A DNA stretch of 64,000 nucleotides from Neorhizobium sp. SHOUNA12A. Lineage in GTDB: Bacteria; Pseudomonadota; Alphaproteobacteria; Rhizobiales; Rhizobiaceae. The DNA lies in the NCBI RefSeq assembly GCF_023006505.1, contig NZ_JALBGV010000010.1, forward strand, positions 61,512-125,511. The letters run 5' to 3'. Each line of letters begins with the position of its first letter. Within the stretch, counting starts at the first letter, position 1. This document shows, one piece after another, positions 34,740 to 47,506 of this stretch. Made by a program: the position numbers and the translations under genes. The notes below the pieces were generated by a model that had not been told where the DNA came from, did no database searches, and was given only the letters and a program-made list of their open reading frames with translations.

Positions 34740-35678
34740 CTATGTGTCGGAATTATTGTCGGGGACGGTGACGACGGCGGCTTGCTGATCGGTCGCGACA
34801 GAGGCGGGCAGGGGCACGTGGCGTGCCCGCTCGCGGGCGAGCGTCAGGAGGCCGGAGCCGATGATCAACACGATACCAATCAGCATCGGCAGGTCGACCT
34901 TGTCGCCGAAGATCAGATAACCGAACAGGATGGCCCAGAGCATCTGGCTGTATTGGGTCGGGCCGATCACGGCGGCGGGCGCGTTATTGGCGGCATACAT
35001 CAGCCAGACGGTGGCGAGCGCCGCCAGCAGGCCGTAGCCCGCCAGCATCGCCCATTGCGGCAGTGTCGGCCAGTTGAAGTCCGGGATCATCAGCACGCCG
35101 AGGATAATGAGAACGCCAAGGACGCCGGCGCCGTAGAGCGAGATGTGCTTCTCCGACGGTCCGATGGCACGATAGACGATGATCGAGATCGCCCCGGAAA
35201 ACCCTGCAAACACCGCGCCAACATGCCCGATCGAAAGCTCGCGGAAGCCCGGACGCAATATGACCAGAACGCCGATGAAGCCGATGATCACGGCGCTCCA
35301 GCGCCGGATGCCGACCGTCTCCTTGAGGAACAGCACCGACATGATCGTCACGAAGGACGGCAGCAGGAAGATCAGCGCGAAGGCTTCCGCCATCGACAGA
35401 TAGGTGAAGGCCGCGACGCTGCCGATCGTCCCCATCGCGGCGGAAAAGAAGCGCAGGACCCATAGCGGCCGGTTGGTGCTTCTCACCACGTCGAGCCAGC
35501 TGTCGCCTGGTTTCATGAGATAGGGAAAACCGGCCAGCATGAAGACGGCGCCGAAAAAGCCCATTTCATAGGGCGTCAGCGCGCCTTCGATCATCTTGAC
35601 GCTGGCATCGCTCCAGGAATAGGCGGCAAACGAGGCGAAGGCGAGAAGAACGCCTTTCAGGGTCTGGTCGGTGCGCAC
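34740..35678 (-). CDS. EamA-family (DMT superfamily) transporter
   Basis: 312 residues with ten hydrophobic segments in two five-helix EamA repeats. The GTG at 35678 is chosen because it is the first start after the preceding gene's stop and places the first helix (GVLLAFASFAAYSWSDASVK) at the N terminus. LKETVGIRRWSAVIIGFIGV closes the first repeat and is a family marker. The substrate is unknown; relatives export amino acids or other metabolites. It lies 14 bp downstream of the DsbA-like gene and is likely co-transcribed with it. Confidence 0.88.
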   Translation of the reverse strand: MRTDQTLKGVLLAFASFAAYSWSDASVKMIEGALTPYEMGFFGAVFMLAGFPYLMKPGDSWLDVVRSTNRPLWVLRFFSAAMGTIGSVAAFTYLSMAEAFALIFLLPSFVTIMSVLFLKETVGIRRWSAVIIGFIGVLVILRPGFRELSIGHVGAVFAGFSGAISIIVYRAIGPSEKHISLYGAGVLGVLIILGVLMIPDFNWPTLPQWAMLAGYGLLAALATVWLMYAANNAPAAVIGPTQYSQMLWAILFGYLIFGDKVDLPMLIGIVLIIGSGLLTLARERARHVPLPASVATDQQAAVVTVPDNNSDT

Positions 35679-35692
35679 ACGTTTCGCCGTTC

Positions 35693-36364
35693 TCAGATCA
35701 TGCCTTTGCGGGCTTCCGCCTTCAGCTTGGCGATTTCCCGCAACGCATTGGCAAATACGTCCGGCGTCTGGGCGCCGCTTACGGCATACTGTCCGTCGAT
35801 GATGAAGAACGGCACGCCGGTCACGCCCATCTTCTGGGCCGCCTCGATCTCCCCAAGGACGGTGTCCTTGTCGGCGTCGCTTGCCAGCAGGTTTTCGATG
35901 ACCTTCCGGTCGAGGCCCGATTTTTCGGCGATGTCGGCGAGCACGGCGTGGTCGCCGACATTGCGGCCCTCCTCGAAATTCGCCTTGAACAGGGCCGTCG
36001 CGACCTTGTCCTGAATCTGGCGGTCTTCGACGATTGCCCAATGCAGCAGGCGATGCGCATCGAGTGTATTGGGGCCGATCTTGATCGCCTCGAAATCATA
36101 CTTGATCCCGACCTCTTCGCCGAGCTTCTGCAGCATGTCGTGAGCGCGTTCGACGGCTTGCCTGCCGCCGAGCTTGGCGGCCAGATCCGCCTGGTGGTCG
36201 ACGCCCTCGGGCGGATGGTCCGGGTTGAGCCGATAAGGGCGCCAGTTGATGTCGACCCCGATCTCGTCCTGCACTTCGGCGACCGCCAGTTCCATCCTAG
36301 CCTTGCCGAGGTAACACCAGGGGCAGACGATGTCCGAAACGATGTCGATGGTTACGCGCTCCAT
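35693..36364 (-). CDS. DsbA-family oxidoreductase (FrnE-like)
   Basis: A 223-residue cytosolic thioredoxin-fold protein. The ATG at 36364 follows AAAGGACGCCGCC. The N-terminal strand is followed by the redox motif CPWC in VSDIVCPWCYLGKARME. The inserted helical domain and the late cis-proline (GVTGVPFFIIDGQYAVSGAQ) are typical of the FrnE/DsbA-like cluster. No signal peptide. Members act as thiol oxidoreductases or isomerases in stress tolerance; the partner here is unknown. Confidence 0.9.
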   Translation of the reverse strand: MERVTIDIVSDIVCPWCYLGKARMELAVAEVQDEIGVDINWRPYRLNPDHPPEGVDHQADLAAKLGGRQAVERAHDMLQKLGEEVGIKYDFEAIKIGPNTLDAHRLLHWAIVEDRQIQDKVATALFKANFEEGRNVGDHAVLADIAEKSGLDRKVIENLLASDADKDTVLGEIEAAQKMGVTGVPFFIIDGQYAVSGAQTPDVFANALREIAKLKAEARKGMI

Positions 36365-36401
36365 GGCGGCGTCCTTTCTTCGGTAACCGTAAGAGGCTGG
36401 A

Positions 36402-38216
36402 TTATTGCGCCCGCTTATCCCACCAGGTGTTGAGCTGGTAGCCATAGAGCGGCAGTTTCTCCGGATAACCGATATACTTGCGACGCGCCACCCATTGATC
36501 GGGGATATGATAGAGCGGAACGAGATAGTGACCTGAAATCAGCATTCGGTCATAGGCACGCACGGTCGCCTCGAAATCCTCCTTGCTGCGCACCGTCAGC
36601 ATGGTCTCGATCAGCTTGTCGAGATCGGCATCTGCAGTGCCGGCAAAATTGAAACTGCCGTCGCGATTGCGGGAATCCGATCCCCAGCGCCCGGCCTGTT
36701 CGATGCCGGGCGACAGCGACGAGGGATAGGATTTGACGATCATGTCATAGTCGAAATTGCCGGAGCGGGCCTGGTATTGTGCATCATCGACGGTGCGGAT
36801 CGACATCTCGACGCCGATCATCTTCAGCGTCCGCTGATAGGCGATCGCCAGCTTTTCCTGGTCCTGGCTCTGGGTCATCACCTCGAAGGCAAGTGGTCTG
36901 CCGGAAGCGTCCGACATCCTGCCGTTCTTGATCGCATAACCGCCCTTCTTGAGAAGATCGACCGCATTGCGCAGCACCTTGCGATCCGCGCCGGAGGCAT
37001 CGGTCTTCGGGAGGTGGTAAGTGCCATTGAGGACGGCCGGTTCGATCCTGTTCTTGATAGCCCCCAGGATCTGGAGCTCCCGCTCGTCGGCCGGCTTGCC
37101 GAGCGAGGAGAGGGGCGAGTTCTGCCAGAAACTTTCGGTGCGGGTGTAGGCGCCTTCGAAGAGGTTCTTGTTGGCCCATTCGAAATCGAAGGCGAGCGAC
37201 AGGCCGGCGCGTACGTTCACGTCGGCAAAGATCGCTCTTCTCGTATTGAACACGAAACCGAGCATGCCGGTCGGCAGCTGCGGCTTGAACGCATCCTTGA
37301 TCACATCGCCGTTCTGGACCGCCGGGAAATCATAGGCCCGCGCCCAGTGTGTCGGACTGCCGTCGAGATAGATATCGATCGCGCCTTTCTTGAAGGCCTC
37401 GAACAACGTGTTGTCCTGCAGGAAATATTCGACGCTGATCTGATCGTAATTGTCGAAACCCACCTTGGCGGGAACATCCTTGCCCCAGTAATCCGGATTT
37501 CGCTCATAGACGATCCGTTCTCCGGGCGAAACCGATTTGACCCGGTATGGTCCGGAGCCGACCGGCGGCTTCAGCGTCGACTGGTCGAACGTGGCCGGAT
37601 CGATCACATGTTTCGGCAGGATCGGCGTCGAGGTCGCGAGAATCAGCGGAAATTCCCGGTCGGCCTTGCCGTTGAAGGTGACGCGGACACCATGCTCGCC
37701 GACCTTCTCGATTTTGTCGACGGGTGACAGCCGGCTCGAAAACGGGATGCGCCCCTTGTCGCGCAGCAATTCGAAGGTGAAAATCACGTCGTCCGGTGTC
37801 ACCGGCTGTCCGTCCGACCATTTGGCCTTCGGATTGAGATTGAACTGGATGAAGCTGCGGTTGTCGTCCCATTCCGCGCTTTCGGCCAGCAGACCGTAAA
37901 GCGTGAAGGCTTCATCGCTGGAGCGGGTCATCAGCGGTTCGTAGATGAGGTGCCCGAGGATCGTATCCCACAGGCCACGCGCGGTAGTGCGCATGCTTTT
38001 GAGGATGAACGGATTGAGGTTGTCGAACGTGCCGACGACGCCATAGGATATCTTGCCGCCCTTCTTCACAGCCGGGTTTACATAGGGAAAATGCTTATAG
38101 TCGGGGCCGAGCGCCGGGCTGCCGTGCATGGCGATCCCATGGACCGGTTCGGCCAATGCCGGAGCGCCGATCAGAAACGCGGCGATGAGGGGAAGAAAGC
38201 GTCGCATGGCACCCAT
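36402..38216 (-). CDS. Extracellular solute-binding protein, peptide (family 5, YejA-like)
   Basis: 604 residues with a signal peptide (RRFLPLIAAFLIGAPALAEP). The mature domain has the family 5 pattern: FDNLNPFILKS near the N terminus, YEPLMTRSSDEAFTLYGLLA, then SGPYRVKSVSPGERIVYERN. The YGYQLNTWWDK end recalls YejA, which binds oligopeptides and microcin C. No permease or ATPase genes are beside it, so its transporter partners must lie elsewhere. It is followed by the DsbA-like gene after 37 bp in the same direction. Confidence 0.88.
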   Translation of the reverse strand: MGAMRRFLPLIAAFLIGAPALAEPVHGIAMHGSPALGPDYKHFPYVNPAVKKGGKISYGVVGTFDNLNPFILKSMRTTARGLWDTILGHLIYEPLMTRSSDEAFTLYGLLAESAEWDDNRSFIQFNLNPKAKWSDGQPVTPDDVIFTFELLRDKGRIPFSSRLSPVDKIEKVGEHGVRVTFNGKADREFPLILATSTPILPKHVIDPATFDQSTLKPPVGSGPYRVKSVSPGERIVYERNPDYWGKDVPAKVGFDNYDQISVEYFLQDNTLFEAFKKGAIDIYLDGSPTHWARAYDFPAVQNGDVIKDAFKPQLPTGMLGFVFNTRRAIFADVNVRAGLSLAFDFEWANKNLFEGAYTRTESFWQNSPLSSLGKPADERELQILGAIKNRIEPAVLNGTYHLPKTDASGADRKVLRNAVDLLKKGGYAIKNGRMSDASGRPLAFEVMTQSQDQEKLAIAYQRTLKMIGVEMSIRTVDDAQYQARSGNFDYDMIVKSYPSSLSPGIEQAGRWGSDSRNRDGSFNFAGTADADLDKLIETMLTVRSKEDFEATVRAYDRMLISGHYLVPLYHIPDQWVARRKYIGYPEKLPLYGYQLNTWWDKRAQ

Positions 38217-38492
38217 GGCGGTGAAATCCTCGCTGATTCGCCTGCAAAATAGCGCATGCCATCAGGCCCACCAACCACCGCTATGTGCAAAAGAGTGATC
38301 GTCGGCATTAACTCCTTGTCAAAAAATACGAAAGAGGGACTGGATATCGATGCCTGCCCGATGTAACAGGTTGGCCAGACGGGCGGGTCATTCAATTGCC
38401 TCATTTGACCGACAGGTCACAGGCAGTAGGACACCCCGAGGGAGTTGACGGCGTCTGCCGTACCCAGCTGATTTCAGGAGACGGATCTCGTT

Positions 38493-39140
38493 ATGATGCT
38501 TAAGGCAACCCAAGTTCTGCGGACGGCAATGTCTGCTCTCGCTCTTTCGGCCGGCGCAATCGCGCTGCCGGTTGCAGCTCTTGCACAGGATGCTCCGGCT
38601 GCGGGGGCTCCTGGCGCACCGCCGCTCGGCTGGTTCAAGACCTGCACAAAGCAGGACGACAGCGACCTCTGCGTCGTGCAGAACATCATTGCTGCCCAGA
38701 ACGGTCAGCTCATCACCGCCGTCGGCCTGATCACGGTCGAAGGCAAGGTCAACCGCAAGATCATGCAGGTCTCTGTACCGACCGCGCGCCTCGTGCCCCC
38801 CGGCATCGTCATGCAGATCGATGGTGGCAAGGGCCAGAAGCTCGATTATATCGTCTGCCTTCCGGACAAGTGCACCGCCGAGGTGCCGCTGACGGACGCG
38901 ATGATCGCCAGCCTCAAGAAGGGCAGCGAGGTGGTCTTCACCTCGATCAATTTCCGTCGCGCTCCGAACCCGATCAAGGTTCCGCTGACCGGCTTTACCG
39001 GCATCTTTGATGGCCCGGCCATGCCGCAGGAACAGATCGCCCAGAGCCAGCGCAGCCTTGAAGAAGGCATGCAGCGCAAGGCGGAAGAAACCCGCAAGAA
39101 GCTGGAAGACGCCCAGAACGCTGCAAAGCAGGGCCAGTAA
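38493..39140 (+). CDS. ialB: Invasion-associated locus B (IalB) family protein
   Basis: 215 residues with an Ala-rich signal peptide (about 31 residues, ending in AALAQ). The mature protein has the IalB pattern of paired cysteines (GWFKTCTKQDDSDLCVVQ and YIVCLPDKCTAEVPL) and a C-terminal charged helix. In Bartonella, IalB contributes to erythrocyte entry; in free-living rhizobia the role of the family is unclear, probably a periplasmic or envelope protein. AGGAGACGG lies upstream, and a terminator follows. Confidence 0.88.
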   Translation: MMLKATQVLRTAMSALALSAGAIALPVAALAQDAPAAGAPGAPPLGWFKTCTKQDDSDLCVVQNIIAAQNGQLITAVGLITVEGKVNRKIMQVSVPTARLVPPGIVMQIDGGKGQKLDYIVCLPDKCTAEVPLTDAMIASLKKGSEVVFTSINFRRAPNPIKVPLTGFTGIFDGPAMPQEQIAQSQRSLEEGMQRKAEETRKKLEDAQNAAKQGQ

Positions 39141-39166
39141 GCTTTCAGCGGGAGCCAGACAATTTC

Positions 39167-39191
39167 AAAGCCCGGCCACGCGCCGGGCTTT
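39167..39191 (+). terminator. Terminator after ialB
   Basis: AAAGCCCGGC (39167-39176), loop CACGC, GCCGGGCTTT (39182-39191). The T-run is short (TTTCT). Confidence 0.75.
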
Positions 39192-39205
39192 CTGATTCCG
39201 GACAC

Positions 39206-39234
39206 AAAAAAAGCGCCGGCTGGGATGCCGACGC
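39206..39234 (-). terminator. Terminator after hspQ
   Basis: On the minus strand GCGTCGGC pairs with GCCGGCGC around a six-base loop, followed by seven T residues (A-run at 39206-39212). It serves the hspQ gene, whose stop is 24 bp away. Confidence 0.85.
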
Positions 39235-39257
39235 CTTTCCAGTTCTCGGAATGGAGT

Positions 39258-39587
39258 TTAGTGGGCCAGTATGATCTTGGGCTTCAACTGGCCCGATGGT
39301 CCGCGATCGAAGATCTGGTAGACCTGCGGATTGCGTAGCGGGGCATCATTTTCGTCATGCTCCAGGTTCTGCTCTGAAACATAGGCGACATATTCCGTCT
39401 CGTCATTCTCCGCGAGGAGATGATAAAAGGGCTGGTCCTTGTTCGGCCGGATTTCTGCGGGAATGGAATTCCACCATTCTTCCGTATTGGCGAATTCCGG
39501 ATCCACATCGAACACGACGCCCCGAAACGGAAAAACCTTGTGGCGGACCACTTCTCCGATGGTAAATTTAGCGTTGCGTTGTTTCAT
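39258..39587 (-). CDS. hspQ: Heat-shock protein HspQ (hemimethylated-DNA-binding/YccV family)
   Basis: 109 residues. The SH3-like barrel motif FTIGEVVRHKVFPFRGVVFD at the N terminus and QPFYHLLAENDETEYVAYVS in the middle are diagnostic. In E. coli HspQ stimulates Lon-dependent degradation and binds hemimethylated DNA. A single gene with its own terminator. Confidence 0.93.
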   Translation of the reverse strand: MKQRNAKFTIGEVVRHKVFPFRGVVFDVDPEFANTEEWWNSIPAEIRPNKDQPFYHLLAENDETEYVAYVSEQNLEHDENDAPLRNPQVYQIFDRGPSGQLKPKIILAH

Positions 39588-39807
39588 GGTGCGATGTCCT
39601 TTCGCATCCTAATGTGGGAATAAAATTCTCCGACATCAAGAGATTAATGCAGGCGGGCCCACTTCGTTCCACGGATAGACTTAAGGCCTAGTGAGCCTCC
39701 ACGGCCCTTTCGTCGCCAGGACTGCGCCGCCCACAACGAGCACCATGCCGGGTGCGTAACTATGCTTCGAAAAATTCGCTGAAGAGATATCGCTGCCATG
39801 GAACGAC

Positions 39808-39834
39808 AAACGGCGGGCTTGTGACCCGCCGTTT
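39808..39834 (-). terminator. Hairpin after glnA, probable terminator
   Basis: AAACGGCGGG (39808-39817) and CCCGCCGTTT (39825-39834) form a 10-bp stem with a 7-nt loop, 26 bp beyond the glnA stop. The T-run on the minus strand is short (TTTGT). Confidence 0.65.
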
Positions 39835-39859
39835 CCAGTTTCACGAGGCGCTGACCGGA

Positions 39860-41269
39860 TCAGGCCGAGTAATACATGTCGAACTCGACCGGATGCGGCG
39901 TCATTTCGAAGCGCATGACTTCCACCATTTTGAGCTCGATATAGGCGTCGATCTGGTCGTCGTCGAAGACGCCGCCGGCAGTCAGGAACTTGCGGTCGCG
40001 ATCGAGGTTTTCGAGCGCTTCGCGCAGAGAGCCGCAGACGGTCGGGATCTTCTTCAGCTCCTTCGGCGGCAGGTCGTAGAGATCCTTGTCCATGGCCTTG
40101 CCGGGATGGATCTTGTTCTTGATGCCGTCGAGGCCGGCCATCAGCATGGCGGCGAAGGCCAGATACGGGTTTGCCAGCGGGTCCGGGAAACGGACTTCGA
40201 CACGCTTCGACTTTGGCCCGGTGCCGAACGGAATGCGGCACGAAGCCGAGCGGTTACGAGCGGAATAGGCAAGCAGAACCGGCGCTTCATAACCCGGGAC
40301 GAGACGCTTGTAGGAGTTCGTCGTCGGATTGGTGAAGGCGTTGATTGCCTTGGCATGCTTGATGATGCCGCCGATATAGAAGAGGCAGCTTTCGGAAAGG
40401 CCGGCATATTCGTCGCCGGCGAAGGTCGGCTTGCCGTCCTTCCAGATCGACTGGTGCACGTGCATGCCAGAGCCGTTATCGCCGAAGATCGGCTTCGGCA
40501 TGAAGGTCGCGGTCTTGCCATAGGCATTGGCGACCTGGTGCACGACGTACTTGTAGATCTGGATCTTGTCGGCGTTGCGCACCAGCGTGTCGAACTTGAC
40601 GCCGAGCTCGTGCTGGGCAGAAGCCACTTCGTGGTGATGCTTTTCGACGACCACGCCCATTTCGGCAAGCACCGTCAGCATTTCGGAGCGCATGTCCTGG
40701 AGGCTGTCGACCGGCGGAACCGGGAAATAGCCGCCCTTTACGCGCGGACGGTGGCCGAGATTACCGGTCTCGTAATCGGTGTCGTCGTTCGACGGCAGTT
40801 CCGACGAGTCGAGCTTGAATCCGGTGTTGTAAGGATCGGCCTTGTACTTGACGTCGTCGAAGACGAAGAATTCCGGCTCGGGGCCGACAAATACCGTATC
40901 GCCGATACCGGATGCCTTCAAATAGGCTTCGGCCTTCTTGGCGGTGCCGCGCGGATCGCGGTTATAGGCTTCGCCCGAAATCGGATCGAGAATGTCGCAA
41001 AAGATGACCATGGTCGACTGAGCGAAGAACGGGTCCATGTGGACCGTCGCCGGATCCGGCATCAGCACCATGTCCGACTCGTTGATGGCCTTCCAGCCGC
41101 CGATCGAGGAACCGTCGAACATGACGCCATCGGCAAACATGTCCTCATCGACGCAGACGACGTCCATGGTCACATGCTGCAGCTTGCCCTTCGGGTCGGT
41201 AAAGCGCAGGTCCACGAACTTGACGTCGTTTTCCTTGATTTGTTTCATGATTTCGCTTGCGCTCGTCAT
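39860..41269 (-). CDS. glnA: Glutamine synthetase type I
   Basis: Assimilates ammonium into glutamine. 469 residues, standard for GSI. Visible motifs are FDGSSIGGW, the ATP-binding stretch [16 protein letters not shown], and the adenylylation site Tyr398 in [12 protein letters not shown], so the enzyme should be controlled by GlnE. It lies 69 bp downstream of glnB in the same direction, the classical rhizobial glnBA unit under a sigma-54 promoter. Confidence 0.98.
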   Translation of the reverse strand: MTSASEIMKQIKENDVKFVDLRFTDPKGKLQHVTMDVVCVDEDMFADGVMFDGSSIGGWKAINESDMVLMPDPATVHMDPFFAQSTMVIFCDILDPISGEAYNRDPRGTAKKAEAYLKASGIGDTVFVGPEPEFFVFDDVKYKADPYNTGFKLDSSELPSNDDTDYETGNLGHRPRVKGGYFPVPPVDSLQDMRSEMLTVLAEMGVVVEKHHHEVASAQHELGVKFDTLVRNADKIQIYKYVVHQVANAYGKTATFMPKPIFGDNGSGMHVHQSIWKDGKPTFAGDEYAGLSESCLFYIGGIIKHAKAINAFTNPTTNSYKRLVPGYEAPVLLAYSARNRSASCRIPFGTGPKSKRVEVRFPDPLANPYLAFAAMLMAGLDGIKNKIHPGKAMDKDLYDLPPKELKKIPTVCGSLREALENLDRDRKFLTAGGVFDDDQIDAYIELKMVEVMRFEMTPHPVEFDMYYSA

Positions 41270-41338
41270 ATGACCTCCTCGATGTACGATGACGATGAAA
41301 CCCCGGCCTTTGGCCTTGGGGCGGTATTTTGCGGGCGT

Positions 41339-41683
<345 letters not shown>

Positions 41684-41735
41684 CTATATCTCCGCTTCTC
41701 TCTTGAAGCAGGCCGTTACCCGCTCGCCCATGCCA

Positions 41736-41752
41736 ATGCAGTTATCGTGCCA
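41736..41752 (-). promoter_or_regulatory. Sigma-54 (RpoN) promoter of glnB-glnA
   Basis: On the minus strand TGGCAC-GATAA-CTGCAT matches TGGCAC-N5-TTGCAT, with GG and GC exactly ten bases apart. Transcription would start near 41726, about 50 bp before the glnB ATG. Activation by NtrC is expected; a clear NtrC site was not picked out. Confidence 0.85.
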
Positions 41753-42020
41753 AACTCACATGGCACTTTCAAAAAAACAATGCGGTTTTGCACCGATTCC
41801 CCATAAAACAGCAGGTTCAGTGGCAAAATTGCTTCCGTTTTTCTCGAAATTTGTGCGTTGCGACACAAGAATCGGAGTTTTTTGAAGTTTTCTCGGAACT
41901 TAAGTGATGTCGAATATAGTCAGGACAAAATCACTTATTTAGGCAATTGCATAATTCTTGTGCCGTTCTGGCTAGAGAAGAGGCGCTTGTTTTCTGATCA
42001 TCTTTCCGTTCAATAGCACT

Positions 42021-43502
42021 ATGGATGCTTCTCTTGTTTCACTGCTGCTGACGCCCGACGAGATGGCGGCGGCGGATGCCGCCTCTGCCCGATCCGGCAT
42101 TCCGTCCTTTGACCTGATGGACAGGGCAGGCCGTGCGATTGCTGCCGCCGCGCTTCGGCATTTTCCGGGCGCCTTGCGTTTTGTCGCATTCTGCGGTCCC
42201 GGAAACAATGGGGGGGACGGATATGTCGCGGCCCGCGCGCTTGCCGAAGCCGGCGCCACCGTTGACGTCCATCATCTCGGCGATCCCAGAACACTGAAGG
42301 GCGATGCAAGGCAGGCGCGCGACCTCTGCGGCCGGCCGTCGAAACCGCTCGAAGTCTATCAGCCGCGGACCGGTGACGTGGTGGTCGACGCGCTGTTCGG
42401 TGCCGGCCTGACGCGCGAAGTGCCGGACATTGTCGCGGAGGTGATCCGCAAGGTCGGCGAGGCGGGGATATCGGTTCTTGCGGTGGACCTGCCGTCCGGT
42501 CTCTGCGGGAGGCGGGGCGTGCCGCTCTGCGCCGCCTTTCAGGCCGCCCATACGGTCACTTTCATGGCCCGCAAGCCGGGCCACCTGCTGCTGCCGGGCA
42601 GGTCTCTCTGCGGTGACGTCGAGGTTTTCGATATCGGCATTCCAGCCCGCATCATTCGCGAGGTTGCCGGCAGGACGAAAGAGAATTGCCCTGAATTGTG
42701 GCGCGGTCTCCTGATCGAGCCGGGAAGTGAGACCCATAAATACCGACGGGGACATCTGGCCGTGTTTTCCGGCGAAGCCGGCAAAACCGGGGCCGCCCGC
42801 CTTTCGGCAACCGCGGGCCTGAGGGCCGGGGCAGGGCTGGTGACGGTCGGTTCGCCGAAGGACGCCATGCCGGTCAACGCGGCCTCGCTGACCGCGATCA
42901 TGCTGCACCGGGTGGACACGCTCAAAGACCTGGAAAACTGGCTTCGCACGGCAAAACTTGCCGCTTTCGTGCTCGGACCGGGTTTCGGCATCGGCAAGAA
43001 GGCGAGGCAATTTGCACTGGCGTTGAAGGACCGCCCTCTGGTGCTCGACGCCGACGGCATTACCTCCTTCAAGGAAAAGCCCTCGGATTTGTTCGATGCC
43101 TTTGCCGGCGGAGAGCCCCATCTGGTGCTGACGCCGCACGAGGGCGAGTTCGCCCGGCTTTTCCCCGACATCGCCGCGGATGACAACCTGAGCAAGGTGG
43201 AAAAGGCGGTGGCGGCTTCCGCCCGCGCTCACGCTGCCATTGTCTACAAGGGTGCCGACACGGTGATCGCCAGCCCCGACGGACGCGCCTATATCAATAC
43301 CAACGGGCCGCCGTGGCTCGCGACGGCCGGTTCCGGCGACGTTCTGGCCGGCATGATCGGCGCATTGCTCGCCCAAGGCATGCCCGCCTTCGAGGCAGCC
43401 GCGGCAGGCGTCTATCTACATGGCGAAGCCGGCAAGCGGGCGGGCAGGGGCATGACGGCCGAAGATCTCGCCGTCCATGCCGGCATCTTTCTGGATCCCT
43501 AG
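42021..43502 (+). CDS. nnr: Bifunctional NAD(P)H-hydrate epimerase / ADP-dependent dehydratase
   Basis: Repairs damaged NAD(P)H hydrates. 493 residues. The N-terminal YjeF_N epimerase domain includes LMDRAGRAIA and CGPGNNGGDGYVAARALAEA. The C-terminal ribokinase-like dehydratase contains LVLDADGITSF, LTPHEGEFARLFP and the nucleotide motif AGSGDVLAGMIGALLAQG. Its last four bases overlap the end of the convergent DUF72 gene. An independent gene despite its nearness to glnB. Confidence 0.95.
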   Translation: MDASLVSLLLTPDEMAAADAASARSGIPSFDLMDRAGRAIAAAALRHFPGALRFVAFCGPGNNGGDGYVAARALAEAGATVDVHHLGDPRTLKGDARQARDLCGRPSKPLEVYQPRTGDVVVDALFGAGLTREVPDIVAEVIRKVGEAGISVLAVDLPSGLCGRRGVPLCAAFQAAHTVTFMARKPGHLLLPGRSLCGDVEVFDIGIPARIIREVAGRTKENCPELWRGLLIEPGSETHKYRRGHLAVFSGEAGKTGAARLSATAGLRAGAGLVTVGSPKDAMPVNAASLTAIMLHRVDTLKDLENWLRTAKLAAFVLGPGFGIGKKARQFALALKDRPLVLDADGITSFKEKPSDLFDAFAGGEPHLVLTPHEGEFARLFPDIAADDNLSKVEKAVAASARAHAAIVYKGADTVIASPDGRAYINTNGPPWLATAGSGDVLAGMIGALLAQGMPAFEAAAAGVYLHGEAGKRAGRGMTAEDLAVHAGIFLDP

Positions 43503-44311
43503 CCTCGGCTTTCCAGAAGTTCGCGCATCGCCATCGCGCCATAGGGCGCGTTCACCTTGCCCTCATGAATGAAGAAGGCGAAAACGTCGCGCGGCTCCTT
43601 CTTCGGCTTATGTTTGTTATCGACCAGCGGCAGGTCGTCCGGCACGCCGCCCTCGGCCCAGGTTTCCAGCCTTTTCGCCCAGGCCTTCATGTCATCTTCG
43701 GCGTAGCAGGTCTTGATGTCGTCCGAGCCTTTTTGCAGGCGCGTGTAGACGAAATCCGCCGTGACATCCGCGATCATCGGATAGTCGAAATGGTCGGCAC
43801 AGACCGGCGCGATATTATATTTCGCCAGCAGCGCGATAAATTCCGGGACCTTGAATGTGTCGTTGCGGACCTCGACCACATGGGTCAGCTTCAGCCCGTC
43901 CAGCTTATTCGGCAGCAATTTCAGGAAGGCTTCGAAATCGTCCGCCTCGAACTTCTTGGTCGGCGCGAACTGCCAGAGCAGCGGCCCGAGATGATCGCCG
44001 AGCTCGGTCAGACCCTGGGTCAGGAATTTTTCGATCGACTCCCCCGCCTCGGCCAAAACCTTGCGGTTGGTAGTGAAGCGGCTGGCCTTCAGCGAAAAGA
44101 TGAAACCGTCTGGAACCTCGGATGCCCATTTGGCAAAGGTCTCGGGCTTCTGCGATCCGTAATAGGTGCCGTTGACCTCGATCACCTTTAGCTTGCTCGC
44201 GGCATATTCGAGCTGTTTCTTCTTGGCCAGTTTTTCAGGATAGAACGTGCCTTCCCAAGGCTCGAAGGTCCAGCCGCCGATGCCCGTGCGAATAGTGCCG
44301 GCTTTGGTCAT
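43499..44311 (-). CDS. DUF72 family protein
   Basis: 270 residues. The ATG at 44311 lies behind GGGAGGGAATTG. The TIM-barrel-like DUF72 markers are present: GIGGWTFEPWEGTFYPE at the N terminus, IEVNGTYYGSQKPETFAKWA, LLWQFAPTKKF, and a late FVYTRLQ. Function of the family is unproven; a nuclease or metal-dependent hydrolase role has been proposed only from structure. It lies 24 bp downstream of uvrA in the opposite sense to nnr. Confidence 0.88.
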   Translation of the reverse strand: MTKAGTIRTGIGGWTFEPWEGTFYPEKLAKKKQLEYAASKLKVIEVNGTYYGSQKPETFAKWASEVPDGFIFSLKASRFTTNRKVLAEAGESIEKFLTQGLTELGDHLGPLLWQFAPTKKFEADDFEAFLKLLPNKLDGLKLTHVVEVRNDTFKVPEFIALLAKYNIAPVCADHFDYPMIADVTADFVYTRLQKGSDDIKTCYAEDDMKAWAKRLETWAEGGVPDDLPLVDNKHKPKKEPRDVFAFFIHEGKVNAPYGAMAMRELLESRG

Positions 44312-44335
44312 CAATTCCCTCCCACATGCAGAGAT

Positions 44336-47263
<2,928 letters not shown>

Positions 47264-47378
47264 GCTCTCGGGAGGATTGAAGGTCCTTATGTAGTGATAG
47301 ATCCGTGGCTGTCGAGACGAAACTGCTGCGATGCGGCACCGTTCCCGAGTCGGTTGACAGCACTATAGGAATAAATTA

Positions 47379-47393
47379 GAACAAATAAAGAAC
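47379..47393. promoter_or_regulatory. LexA (SOS) box between uvrA and ssb
   Basis: GAAC-N7-GAAC on the + strand, that is GTTC-N7-GTTC on the minus strand, the alphaproteobacterial LexA consensus. It overlaps TAGAAC (47377-47382), which stands 17 bp after TTGACA (47354-47359), so it could repress both divergent genes. Confidence 0.85.
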
Positions 47394-47506
47394 AAATTTG
47401 CCTGTGGATTAAAGGTCGCAAAAACCCCAATGGCTGAGCCCGATGGGCTAAAGTGCCGCGATTGATTTTTGGTGCCGCCGGCCGGGCGGCAGATGAGGTG
47501 ACGAAT

